Below, one piece after another: positions 24,484 to 31,948 of a stretch of DNA of 64,000 nucleotides. Origin of the DNA: Hyunsoonleella aquatilis (GTDB lineage: Bacteria; Bacteroidota; Bacteroidia; Flavobacteriales; Flavobacteriaceae). The position numbers and the translations under genes were made by a program. Positions within the stretch are counted from its first letter, which is position 1, and every line of letters begins with the position of its first letter. The stretch covers positions 62,001 to 126,000 of the forward strand of contig NZ_JACNMF010000003.1 in the NCBI RefSeq assembly GCF_014270105.1. Reading direction: 5' to 3'. The notes under the pieces are model-generated. The model searched no databases, was not told the origin of the DNA, and saw only the letters and a list, made by a program, of their open reading frames with translations.

Positions 24484-24489
24484 AAAAGA

Positions 24490-25419
24490 ATGAGCGAATT
24501 AAGTGTGAATCACTTATTGGGGATAAAGTACCTGAACGAGCAGGACATTCAACTAATTTTTGAAACCGCCGACCATTTTAAGGAGGTCATCAATCGTCCA
24601 ATTAAAAAGGTGCCGTCGTTAAGGGATATCACCATCGCCAATTTGTTTTTTGAGAATTCCACACGAACCAAACTCTCTTTTGAACTGGCCGAAAAAAGAT
24701 TGTCTGCCGATGTCATTAATTTTTCATCAGGGCAGTCCTCGGTAAAAAAAGGGGAAACCCTAATCGATACAGTCAACAATATTCTATCCATGAAGGTGGA
24801 TATGGTAGTGATGCGGCACCCCAATCCCGGAGCAGGTGTTTTCCTGTCAAAGCATGTGGATGCGAGCATCATTAATGCAGGCGATGGCGCCCACGAGCAT
24901 CCCACCCAGGCCTTATTGGACACCTATTCCATTCGAGAGCGCTTGGGCGAAGTCAAAGGTAAAAAAGTAGTTATTGTTGGGGATATTTTGCACAGTAGGG
25001 TTGCGCTTTCCAATATCTTCGCTTTGCAGTTGCAAGGTGCTGAAGTGATGGTTTGCGGGCCAAAAACATTGATTCCTAAATATATCGATAAACTGGGCGT
25101 AAAAGTAGAGACTGATTTACGGAAAGCCTTAAATTGGTGTGACGTTGCCAATATGCTTCGCGTTCAAAATGAGCGGATGGATATCAGTTATTTTCCATCA
25201 ACCCGAGAGTATACTCAACAGTTTGGAGTAAACAAAGCTTTGTTGGATAGTTTAGATAAGGAAATCACCATTATGCACCCAGGACCGATCAATAGAGGTG
25301 TGGAAATTACCAGTGATGTGGCCGATTCTATGCAGGCCATCATTTTGGACCAGGTACAAAATGGTGTAGCTATTAGGATGGCAGTGATTTATTTATTAGC
25401 TTCCAAGATAAAACAGTAG
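24490..25419 (+). CDS. pyrB: Aspartate carbamoyltransferase catalytic subunit
   Basis: 309 residues, full length. It joins carbamoyl phosphate and aspartate to give N-carbamoylaspartate, the committed step of pyrimidine synthesis. Carbamoyl phosphate loop FFENSTRTKLSF (STRT at 57-60), HEHPTQALLD (135-144), and MHPGPINRGVEI near 265-275 are all present. No regulatory pyrI follows; the next gene encodes a small STAS-like protein. It is probably co-transcribed with pyrR. Confidence 0.97.
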   Translation: MSELSVNHLLGIKYLNEQDIQLIFETADHFKEVINRPIKKVPSLRDITIANLFFENSTRTKLSFELAEKRLSADVINFSSGQSSVKKGETLIDTVNNILSMKVDMVVMRHPNPGAGVFLSKHVDASIINAGDGAHEHPTQALLDTYSIRERLGEVKGKKVVIVGDILHSRVALSNIFALQLQGAEVMVCGPKTLIPKYIDKLGVKVETDLRKALNWCDVANMLRVQNERMDISYFPSTREYTQQFGVNKALLDSLDKEITIMHPGPINRGVEITSDVADSMQAIILDQVQNGVAIRMAVIYLLASKIKQ

Positions 25420-25422
25420 GAT

Positions 25423-25755
25423 ATGATTATCGATAAAACCGGAAATACAACGGTTATCACCCAGGAAAAGTTTACGATAGTAGAACTTGTTAAAAAGATG
25501 GAAGCACTTTATCCCAAGTTTAAAAATGACAATATTATTGTCGCTTTAACGGCGTTGGACAAAATTGCGCTGGAGGATGTGGTTGAATTTTTGAACATTT
25601 CGAACATCCACAGAGGCAAAAACCATTCGTTCGTTGTCGTTTCCGATAAGGTTGATTTGGATGAAATTCCTGATGAGCTAGTGGTGGTGCCAACACAACA
25701 GGAGGCACTCGATATCATCGAAATGGAAGAAATGGAGCGCGATTTAGGGTTTTAA
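25423..25755 (+). CDS. Small STAS-like conserved protein between pyrB and rnz
   Basis: 110 residues, no signal peptide. The secondary-structure order (strand NTTVITQEK, helix VELVKKMEALYPKF, strand NIIVALT, helix EDVVEFLNIS, strand SFVVVSDK, then VVVPTQQEALDIIEMEEMERDLGF) resembles a STAS/anti-anti-sigma-like domain. Homologues in Flavobacteriia are sometimes labelled 'ribonuclease Z' only because they precede rnz; there is no metallo-beta-lactamase motif here. It starts 3 bases after pyrB and is probably co-translated. Function unknown. Confidence 0.75.
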   Translation: MIIDKTGNTTVITQEKFTIVELVKKMEALYPKFKNDNIIVALTALDKIALEDVVEFLNISNIHRGKNHSFVVVSDKVDLDEIPDELVVVPTQQEALDIIEMEEMERDLGF

Positions 25756-25772
25756 ATGAAGTTAGATGTTTA

Positions 25773-25791
25773 GTCGTTTGTCGTAAAGTCG
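25773..25791 (+). repeat. Short-period repeat with three GTCG units
   Basis: GTCG occurs at 25773, 25780 and 25788 (GTCGTTT, GTCGTAAA, GTCG) in the 90-base gap before rnz. It is a degenerate 7-8-base repeat, similar in style to the other short intergenic repeats in this window. Confidence 0.35.
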
Positions 25792-25845
25792 ATTCACGCA
25801 ACTCAACAACGCAATGACTTAGCAGCCAACCGACATAGATTATAC

Positions 25846-26754
25846 ATGAAATTAACCATTTTAGGTTGCTACAGCGCAACCCCTCGTACATTATCCAACA
25901 CCACGTCTCAAGTGCTTGAAATCAATAATCACATGTTTTTGATAGACTGTGGGGAGGGCACTCAAGTGGAATTGCGACGCCATAGAATAAAATTCAACCG
26001 GATCAAGCATGTGTTTATTTCCCATTTGCACGGTGATCATTTTTTTGGTTTGGTGGGGCTGATTTCCACATTTCGATTGTTGACCAGAGAGGCCGATTTG
26101 CACATATATGGTCCAAAAGGCATAAAGGAAGTGATTACTCTTCAAATGAAACTGGCCGATTCATGGACCAACTACAAATTGATTTTTCACGAGTTGGAAT
26201 CCAATACATCCCAATTGATATTTGAAGATGATGCGGTAGAGGTGTACACCATTCCATTGGAACACCGCGTGTATACCAATGGTTATCTGTTTAAGGAAAA
26301 AGAAAGAGACCGCAAGTTGGATATCGTTGCGGTAGAGCGGGCTAATATTGATGTGGCCTATTTCCGTAAACTAAAACAGGGCTTTGATGTTATGAACGAG
26401 GATGGCGTTTTGATAAAAAACGAAACGGTAACCAAGCCTGCCGAGAAACCTAAAAGTTATGCGTTTTGTAGTGACACGGTTTACAAAGAGGATATTTTGC
26501 CCATTATAAAGGATGTGGATGTGCTTTACCATGAGTCTACTTTTTTAGATCAGCACGCCCATTTGGCACCAAAAACCAAGCACTCCACAGCCAAGGAAGC
26601 GGCGACTATTGCAAAACTAGCTAATGCAGGCACTTTAGTTCTGGGACATTATTCTTCTCGCTATCCTAATTTGGAGGATTTTAGAAGTGAAGCTTTAACG
26701 GTTTTTGATAAAGTTGAGCTCGCGGAAGATGGTAAAACCTTCAGCTTCAATTAA
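25846..26754 (+). CDS. rnz: Ribonuclease Z
   Basis: 302 residues, metallo-beta-lactamase fold. The zinc motif FISHLHGDHFFGLVG (HxHxDH at 60-65), the N-terminal LGCYSATP and IDCGEGTQVELRR, and the later CSDTVYKED, LYHESTF and LVLGHYSSRY histidine motifs match tRNA 3'-endonuclease. It trims tRNA 3' trailers, which is essential where CCA is not encoded. The 3' end overlaps the convergent small gene by 8 bases. Confidence 0.96.
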   Translation: MKLTILGCYSATPRTLSNTTSQVLEINNHMFLIDCGEGTQVELRRHRIKFNRIKHVFISHLHGDHFFGLVGLISTFRLLTREADLHIYGPKGIKEVITLQMKLADSWTNYKLIFHELESNTSQLIFEDDAVEVYTIPLEHRVYTNGYLFKEKERDRKLDIVAVERANIDVAYFRKLKQGFDVMNEDGVLIKNETVTKPAEKPKSYAFCSDTVYKEDILPIIKDVDVLYHESTFLDQHAHLAPKTKHSTAKEAATIAKLANAGTLVLGHYSSRYPNLEDFRSEALTVFDKVELAEDGKTFSFN

Positions 26755-27160
26755 ACTCCTTCAGATTTTCTACCCAGCGAATAGCCTCGCTCAGCGACAA
26801 GCAACGTTTTATACTTTTGTTGGAAAAGTGCTTTTCCAATGAGGCATTGATATAAGAGGCGTTGTTATAAGCCACAATAGCACTGGCCACCAAAATATTA
26901 TAATGCTTTTCAATGCGCAACCAATTTTGAGGGTCGATGGAATAAGAGTTAATCCTGTTGGCAACGTACGCCACTTGTGCATTTTCGCCATAAAACTTGT
27001 TTAACTCTTTAATTAAAACTTGCGCTTTTGACCAATCAAAATGTACGCCTTCATGAGGTTCGGCAACTACAAAATGTTCACATAAATAATAATTGCCGAA
27101 AGAAAGTGATAGTTTATAAGGCTTTAGTTTCTCAAAAAAAGGAGACTTTTCAAATGTCAT
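26747..27160 (-). CDS. STAS/SpoIIAA-like conserved protein
   Basis: 137 residues, soluble. The alternating pattern in the second half (AQVAYVANRINSYSIDP, YNILVASAIVAYNNASYINA, SLEKHFSNKSIKRCLSLSEAIRWVENL) resembles SpoIIAA-like/STAS-SEC14 domains of Bacteroidota, in which a short strand, a long helix and a terminal 'F..l..A..WL' helix recur. Function unknown. It overlaps rnz by 8 bases tail to tail. Together with the gene before rnz, the RNase gene is flanked by two small STAS-like proteins. Confidence 0.7.
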   Translation of the reverse strand: MTFEKSPFFEKLKPYKLSLSFGNYYLCEHFVVAEPHEGVHFDWSKAQVLIKELNKFYGENAQVAYVANRINSYSIDPQNWLRIEKHYNILVASAIVAYNNASYINASLEKHFSNKSIKRCLSLSEAIRWVENLKEFN

Positions 27161-27268
27161 TGATGCTCGTATATGTTTTGAATCAAAATTTTTGAGAGAC
27201 AGTCGAAGTTAAGAAGTTTCTATGAGATAATAGCCTATTTGCCGTTAATTTTTCATTAATTTCGTCCT

Positions 27269-27916
27269 ATGGAAAATGATTTGAGCAATTATCGAAAGTC
27301 TTACGATAAGGGAGAACTGCTTCTTAAAGATGCGCCAGAAAATCCAATGGAGTTGTTCCAAAAATGGTTTTACGAAGTAGATAAATATTTTCCAGAGGAT
27401 GAAAATAACGCGATGACCATTGCAACAATTGGTATGGACGGCTATCCAAAAAACAGGGTAGTACTGCTTAAAAAGTTCACCTTTGAAGGTTTTATCTTTT
27501 ACACGAATTATAACAGCGAAAAAGGTCGGGCAATTACTGAAAATCCAAACGTATGTCTTTCTTTTTTTTGGCATGGTGCTGAACGTCAAATTATTATAAA
27601 GGGAGAAGCCGAGAAGATTGCGCCCAATATGAGCGACGGCTATTTCGAGTCTCGCCCTAAGGGGAGCCAGCTTGGTGCTTTGGCTTCAAATCAAAGTGAA
27701 ATAATTCCGAATAGGACGTTTTTAGAAAACAAGCTAAAAGCCTTGGAAATTGAATATGAGCGCAAAGCAGTAGAAAGACCTGAGCATTGGGGAGGTTATA
27801 TGGTAAAGCCTGTGGAAATTGAGTTTTGGCAAGGACGCCCAAATAGATTGCACGATCGTATCAGGTATCAATTGCAATCAGATTACAATTGGCTCATTCA
27901 TCGATTATCTCCATAA
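27269..27916 (+). CDS. pdxH: Pyridoxamine 5'-phosphate oxidase
   Basis: 215 residues, full length. FMN enzyme that oxidises pyridoxine or pyridoxamine phosphate to pyridoxal phosphate. Motifs: NAMTIATIGMDGYPKNRVVLLK (FMN site), FYTNYNSEKGRAI, FFWHGAERQIIIKGEAEK, SRPKGSQLGALASNQS, and the C-terminal EFWQGRPNRLHDRIRY signature. Its own promoter region upstream is 108 bases. A pair of dyads lies just downstream. Confidence 0.96.
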   Translation: MENDLSNYRKSYDKGELLLKDAPENPMELFQKWFYEVDKYFPEDENNAMTIATIGMDGYPKNRVVLLKKFTFEGFIFYTNYNSEKGRAITENPNVCLSFFWHGAERQIIIKGEAEKIAPNMSDGYFESRPKGSQLGALASNQSEIIPNRTFLENKLKALEIEYERKAVERPEHWGGYMVKPVEIEFWQGRPNRLHDRIRYQLQSDYNWLIHRLSP

Positions 27917-27922
27917 AAACAA

Positions 27923-28020
27923 CGATGAAATACACTTTTTCTTGTCTTTCAAATGTATTTCATCGATAAAAAACATATTAGTTCGACGAAATACATGTTT
28001 TTCGTCGATTTTAACATTTC
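27923..28020. promoter_or_regulatory. Paired dyads with TTTCRTCG core between pdxH and CAP gene
   Basis: Dyad 1: CGATGAAATACA (27923-27934) and TGTATTTCATCG (27954-27965), a perfect 12-bp arm. Dyad 2: TCGACGAAA (27983-27991) and TTTCGTCGA (28000-28008), a perfect 9-bp arm followed by TTTT. The two TTTCRTCGA half-sites on the plus strand are 42 bp apart, and a third TTTCATTAA starts at 28017. The dyads could be terminators for pdxH, or binding sites controlling the CAP lipoprotein gene. The same core is duplicated upstream of the choice-of-anchor-L gene. Confidence 0.5.
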
Positions 28021-28083
28021 ATTAACGCTTAAGCCGTGGTTTAGAAAGTAGATTTATAGTCCCAAATCTAAATTTACTTAACC

Positions 28084-28578
28084 ATGAAGTTACTAACCAA
28101 GTTGTCATTCGTGGCATGTTTAACCCTACTTTCCTTTTCCTGCTCTACTGATAGTATTGACGATAAGGCCGATTCGGCCATAGAAAGTCTTGTTGTTCCT
28201 GAAGACAAGAGCATAGAATTGGAAATACTTGATTTAATAAACGATTTTAGATTATCTGAAGGGTTGTCTCCCTTAGAAAGTATGTCCATTATCAAAACTG
28301 CTGCCTTTAGCCATACCGATTATATGGCGGACACCCAGACGGTTTCCCATGCTAATTTCTTCGAAAGAAGTAAATATTTGAAGTCAAAGGCTGGCGCCAA
28401 AAATGTTTCTGAAAATGTGGCCTACGGTTTTACCAAAGCAGAATCTGTAGTAAAGGCTTGGATCAACAGTGAAAGTCATAAAAAAAATATTGAAGGCGAT
28501 TATACCAATTTTGGAATTTCTGCCGAAAAGGATGTTGATGGTAGGTGGTACTACACCAACATTTTTATTAAGAAATAA
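28084..28578 (+). CDS. CAP (SCP/PR-1) domain lipoprotein
   Basis: 164 residues. A lipoprotein signal peptide ends in LLSFSC (lipobox, cysteine about 20) followed by STDSIDD, so the protein is lipid-anchored in the envelope. Residues about 50-160 are a CAP domain: LEILDLINDFRLSEGLSPL, FSHTDYMADTQTVSHANF, VSENVAYGF, VKAWINSESHKKNI, and a closing WYYTNIFIKK. The usual CAP histidines and glutamate are present. Bacterial CAP proteins are secreted with unclear roles. It is followed by an intrinsic terminator. Confidence 0.92.
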   Translation: MKLLTKLSFVACLTLLSFSCSTDSIDDKADSAIESLVVPEDKSIELEILDLINDFRLSEGLSPLESMSIIKTAAFSHTDYMADTQTVSHANFFERSKYLKSKAGAKNVSENVAYGFTKAESVVKAWINSESHKKNIEGDYTNFGISAEKDVDGRWYYTNIFIKK

Positions 28579-28698
28579 CCTGTAATTAATTTGCCGATTA
28601 ATAGCTATAAATTAAAATTTGAATACTTAATTTAAAATTTTGCGAATTAATGCGGTTATATCGATAACTTGATTGTTATTGAATTTAGCTTTAGGTAT

Positions 28699-28727
28699 AA
28701 AACCCTCCTGGAAACAGGAGGGTTTTT
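28699..28727. terminator. Strong bidirectional intrinsic terminator
   Basis: AACCCTCCTG GAAA CAGGAGGGTT hairpin (10-bp perfect stem, GAAA tetraloop) followed by TTTTT, with AAAA before it on the other strand. It lies between the convergent CAP and methyltransferase genes and can end both transcripts. Confidence 0.9.
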
Positions 28728-28744
28728 GATTGTACTACAGATTT

Positions 28745-29929
28745 TCAATATTCACTTTTTGAGGTAATCAAAACGATTTTTGAGTTGTTGATATCCGTTG
28801 TGAAGAACATATAAATATCACCACCCTCCCGAATATTGAATTTTTTCCGAAGCTGTTTAACGCTTTCGGGGAAGTTGCGTGTGGAGACATTTGCCTTGCT
28901 TATGGCTAGCTTCCCTATATGTTTTTTGTTGTAAGCTACAACCTTTTCTATTTTAAAAACCCTGCCCGGGAAATCGATGTGAGTACCATTTGTGTACAAA
29001 TGCGAATTGGGGTGTAATTTGAACACATTATTTTGAATTGCAATTTGGTTAAACCCTCCAGATTTTAAAATGGCCGCATTGGGTTCGTATAAGTAAGAAA
29101 GCGGTTTGCTGTAGTGTGCCGTCGTCCCTTTTTCATCATTGGGCCTAAAACTGAAATGCTTTGTTGTGCTGTTTTTGATGTTAACCGTTTCAATGGAAAT
29201 TGCGCCATTAAAGCCTTTTTCCAATATCCAAAGTAGTTCCTTTACGTCATTATTTATGGCAACAACATGGACTGTTTTTACGTATTTCAGCTCTTTGATG
29301 CCAACAGAAATATCGAGCAAGGGCGATGTTTTAATTAAAATGTTTTCTGAATGTTCAAATAGAAAATCAAGATTTACCGGAACATTGGGTAGGCAATCCT
29401 TTAAAAAAAACACTTTTCCTTTTGTGTCGTGCCGTCGGGAAGGGTCAATATATACCCAATCAAATTTTTGATTTTTAACTTTTAAAATTGATAAACCATC
29501 GCCAATTATGGTCTTGGCATTTTTAATATTAAGTTGTTCAAAATTGTACTTTACAATTGAAGATAGTCCATTGTTTATTTCGCAATGCGAAACGTTTTTA
29601 AACCGTTTTGAAAAATAAAAACAGTCCACTCCAAAACCTCCCGTGATGTCAATTATCGAATTCCCACGGATTAATTCTGATTTGTATTTCGCGGTGATTT
29701 CAGACGATGTTTGCTCAATGTTTAGCTTATTGGGGTAGTAAATATTATCAGTTTCAAACCATGTGGGGAGCTTCTTGTGGCACCGTTTTTTGGCCTCAAT
29801 TTGTTCAACAATTTCAGAAGTTGAGATATTTTCAAAATCAGTGCCTTTAAGAAGAATAGTGTTAATATCCGAATAAATATTTGAATTTATAAAATCCTGT
29901 ATTTCAGTATTTAAAATATGATTATTCAA
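28745..29929 (-). CDS. THUMP-like domain class I SAM-dependent methyltransferase
   Basis: 394 residues. The methyltransferase core has motif I IIDITGGFGVDCFYFS (about 95-110), an acidic residue in CEINNGLSSI, GDGLSIL, and motif IV DWVYIDPSRRHDTKG. The C-terminal 130 residues, including FSFRPNDEKGTTAHYSKPL, EPNAAILKSGGFN and RNFPESVKQLRKKFNIREGG, form the THUMP-like domain found in this Bacteroidota family. It is probably an RNA methyltransferase, though the target is unknown. The upstream AI-2E gene ends 7 bases from its start, so the two are likely an operon. Confidence 0.9.
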   Translation of the reverse strand: MNNHILNTEIQDFINSNIYSDINTILLKGTDFENISTSEIVEQIEAKKRCHKKLPTWFETDNIYYPNKLNIEQTSSEITAKYKSELIRGNSIIDITGGFGVDCFYFSKRFKNVSHCEINNGLSSIVKYNFEQLNIKNAKTIIGDGLSILKVKNQKFDWVYIDPSRRHDTKGKVFFLKDCLPNVPVNLDFLFEHSENILIKTSPLLDISVGIKELKYVKTVHVVAINNDVKELLWILEKGFNGAISIETVNIKNSTTKHFSFRPNDEKGTTAHYSKPLSYLYEPNAAILKSGGFNQIAIQNNVFKLHPNSHLYTNGTHIDFPGRVFKIEKVVAYNKKHIGKLAISKANVSTRNFPESVKQLRKKFNIREGGDIYMFFTTDINNSKIVLITSKSEY

Positions 29930-29936
29930 ATGAAAG

Positions 29937-31025
29937 CTATAAGTCTTTGGTAAGCTTTTTCACAATCTTGTTTTCTGATAAAAAAGCTTTAAGAATCACT
30001 TTAATGGCAGTATAAGCCGGTACGGCAATTATTAATCCGATAACACCGAATAAAATACCTGTAATTAATATTACCAAAAAGATTTCCAAGGGGTGAGACT
30101 TCACGCTTTTAGAAAAAATGATAGGCTGACTTCCGAAGTTATCCACCAATTGACCAATAACAAAAACCAGCAATACCCAAAATGTTTTGGGCAAAATAAC
30201 ATCGCTAAAACTTTCTCCTAAATTGCTCGTCATTGTCAATGTTATCATCAACACAGCTCCAATTAATGGCCCAACATAGGGTATCAAATTTAAAAGTGCG
30301 CACAAGAAGGCGATAACTACAGCATTTTCCACACCAATAATCAACAACCCAATCATATAAATAATGAAAAGGATAAGAATTTGAAAAATCAATCCAACGA
30401 AATAGCGAGACAACAAATCTTTAATCTTTGTGGACGAAGCCTTCCAACGAGATTCCTTGTCATCAGGGACCAGTGTTAGCAGACTGCTTTCAAACAAACG
30501 GGTGTCTTTCAAAAAGAAAAAAGAAATAAAAATTACTGAAAACAACCCTATACTAAAACTGCCAAGTCCGCTGATAACTGAATTCAGAAAATTTGGAATC
30601 AACGCAAAATCAATTTTAGATAACAAATTAGAATCCTTTAAAGATTGCTCTACATCGATTTGGTGCAAATCAAAATAGCTTACTATTTCGGCGTAAAGAT
30701 TTTCAATATTTCCTTGCAGTTCCTCAATGTTGAGCAACGATAGATTTTGCCCCTGTTTTACGATTAATGGGACAAACAAGCTTACCAATCCAATAAAAAT
30801 ACCCAATAGAAGTGTCATTGTGACGACAACAGCAATGGTGTTTTTGAACTTTAGTTTTCGTTCCAAAAACAAAACAATTGGTCTTCCGATTAGTGAAATA
30901 ACGGCCGCGATGGCCACGTAGCCAATCACTGAACGGATTTCGTAAAGGAAATAAAGCAACAGCGCAATGCCACAGATAATAGCGACGGCTCGTAAAATAC
31001 CATTGGTGATGCTTTTGGAATTCAA
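29937..31025 (-). CDS. AI-2E family transporter (PerM/TqsA-like)
   Basis: 362 residues with about eight transmembrane helices in the usual layout: two pairs at the N-terminus, a long hydrophilic loop (about 85-150, QGQNLSLLNIEELQGNIE), and a C-terminal bundle with LLNLIPYVGPLIGAVLM (the family signature) and PIIFSKSVKSHPLEIFLVI. Members range from autoinducer-2 exporters to Na+/H+ antiporters, so the substrate is not assigned. First gene of a leftward pair with the methyltransferase. Confidence 0.92.
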   Translation of the reverse strand: MNSKSITNGILRAVAIICGIALLLYFLYEIRSVIGYVAIAAVISLIGRPIVLFLERKLKFKNTIAVVVTMTLLLGIFIGLVSLFVPLIVKQGQNLSLLNIEELQGNIENLYAEIVSYFDLHQIDVEQSLKDSNLLSKIDFALIPNFLNSVISGLGSFSIGLFSVIFISFFFLKDTRLFESSLLTLVPDDKESRWKASSTKIKDLLSRYFVGLIFQILILFIIYMIGLLIIGVENAVVIAFLCALLNLIPYVGPLIGAVLMITLTMTSNLGESFSDVILPKTFWVLLVFVIGQLVDNFGSQPIIFSKSVKSHPLEIFLVILITGILFGVIGLIIAVPAYTAIKVILKAFLSENKIVKKLTKDL

Positions 31026-31052
31026 TTGATTGTTCTTTATAGAGTAAAACTA

Positions 31053-31133
31053 GTCATTTCGAATGAGAATGAGAAATCAGATTATTGAGTTTTTGGTTAA
31101 ATACTGAGATGTATCAATCGTACCTCATTTCGA
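31053..31133. repeat. GTCATTTCGA...GAGAAATC intergenic repeat remnant
   Basis: GTCATTTCGA (31053-31062) with GAGAAATC at 31071-31078, and a second CTCATTTCGA at 31124-31133. This resembles a widespread Bacteroidota intergenic element that I recall starting GTCATTTCGA and containing GAGAAATC. It is degenerate here and lies in the 115-base gap between the TrmH and AI-2E genes. Confidence 0.4.
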
Positions 31134-31140
31134 CATGATA

Positions 31141-31641
31141 TTATCGAAGCTGTTTGGTGATTTCGTAGAGTGCAATATTTGTGGCCTGGACCACATTCAT
31201 GCTACTATTTTGCCCGTACATTTCAATGTGAATTATGTAGTCCGAAAGCTTTAAAACGTCCTCAGAAACCCCAAAGTTTTCATCGCCAACAATCAAAGCT
31301 ATTGGTTTTTCTTTTGAAAATGAAAATTCATGGATGGGTTTGCTGTTGGTTGTGATCTCCAGCGCAATGATTTGATAACCTTCTTTTTTAAGCTTTTTGG
31401 CAACTTCAATAGTTGAGGGGTTTATTTCATAATCAACGACTTTTTCTGTCGCTCTTGAAGTTTTTGTCATTTTACGGCCTACCGGAATATTTTCACCACA
31501 GAGTACAAGTTTTTCAACCCCAAATGCATCCGAAATTCTAAATAGACTACCGATGTTTGTGGCATTGGTCACATTATCGGAAACCAAAGTGACTGGGAAT
31601 TTTTGTCTTTCGAATTTGGAGGTGTAATGGGTGAGTTGCAA
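31141..31641 (-). CDS. TrmH family tRNA/rRNA methyltransferase (SpoU)
   Basis: 166 residues starting at TTG 31641 (MQLTHYTSKFERQKFPVTLV); no ATG is available upstream, and the family N-terminus matches this start. SPOUT-knot motifs: DNVTNATNIGSLFRISDAFG (motif 1), IALIVGDENFGVSEDVLKLSDYIIHIEMYG (motif 2) and SSMNVVQATNIALYEI (motif 3). 2'-O-ribose methylation of tRNA or rRNA is likely; the position is not known. Directly preceded by an array of AAATCAT-like heptamers. Confidence 0.93.
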   Translation of the reverse strand: MQLTHYTSKFERQKFPVTLVSDNVTNATNIGSLFRISDAFGVEKLVLCGENIPVGRKMTKTSRATEKVVDYEINPSTIEVAKKLKKEGYQIIALEITTNSKPIHEFSFSKEKPIALIVGDENFGVSEDVLKLSDYIIHIEMYGQNSSMNVVQATNIALYEITKQLR

Positions 31642-31676
31642 GCGATTAATGATTTTAAATTTATGATTTACGAATT
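31642..31676 (-). repeat. Five-unit AAATCAT-like heptamer array abutting trmH start
   Basis: On the minus strand the heptamers AATTCGT, AAATCAT, AAATTTA, AAATCAT and TAATCGC run directly into the TTG start codon at 31641. A 14-base segment, CGTAAATCATAAAT (31672-31659), is identical to one at 62517-62530. The region 31642-31948 otherwise holds only a possible small membrane protein and a CTTTGCG repeat. Confidence 0.5.
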
Positions 31677-31682
31677 CGAATC

Positions 31683-31871
31683 TTACAATATATTTGAAAT
31701 TGTTATTACTTCATCTTCCTTGTTTTCTAAAAGAACATATAATACAAGTAAAAGGATCAGAATAAACGCGATTACCTTTATGAAAACTATTAATAACTGT
31801 TTTGGAGTACTATCTTTATCGGAATCTATTTCGAAGAATAATTCAACAATCAAAATTAAACTCTCTTTCAA
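31683..31871 (-). CDS. Possible small single-pass membrane protein
   Basis: 62 residues from a TTG at 31871: a short charged N-terminal part (EIDSDKDSTPKQ), one strongly hydrophobic helix at about 26-47 (LLIVFIKVIAFILILLLVLY), and a charged tail (ENKEDE). The topology is plausible for a small envelope protein. No family is recognised; the start is not ATG and the sequence is low-complexity, so this may be chance. It lies upstream of trmH on the same strand. Confidence 0.35.
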   Translation of the reverse strand: MKESLILIVELFFEIDSDKDSTPKQLLIVFIKVIAFILILLLVLYVLLENKEDEVITISNIL

Positions 31872-31911
31872 AATAAAATTAGAATGTTAGTAGCAGTTAG
31901 TTTTCTCCTTT

Positions 31912-31937
31912 ACACTTTGCGTCATAGTGCCTTTGCG
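31912..31937. repeat. CTTTGCG-type short repeat
   Basis: ACACTTTGCG, TCATAGTG and CCTTTGCG follow one another, a degenerate short-period repeat resembling the CTTTGCGTC(T/A)TAGCG sequences common between Bacteroidota genes. It sits 12 bases beyond the stop of the DUF4159 gene. Confidence 0.4.
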
Positions 31938-31948
31938 AAAAGAAAGAA

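Noticed and set aside
27923-28012. Repeated dyads considered as a CRISPR array
   Set aside because: Only two units of different length, no regular spacers, no cas genes.
31603-31890. 95-codon plus-strand frame overlapping the start of trmH
   Set aside because: Begins inside trmH on the opposite strand and has no coding character; the minus-strand 62-codon frame is the better candidate.
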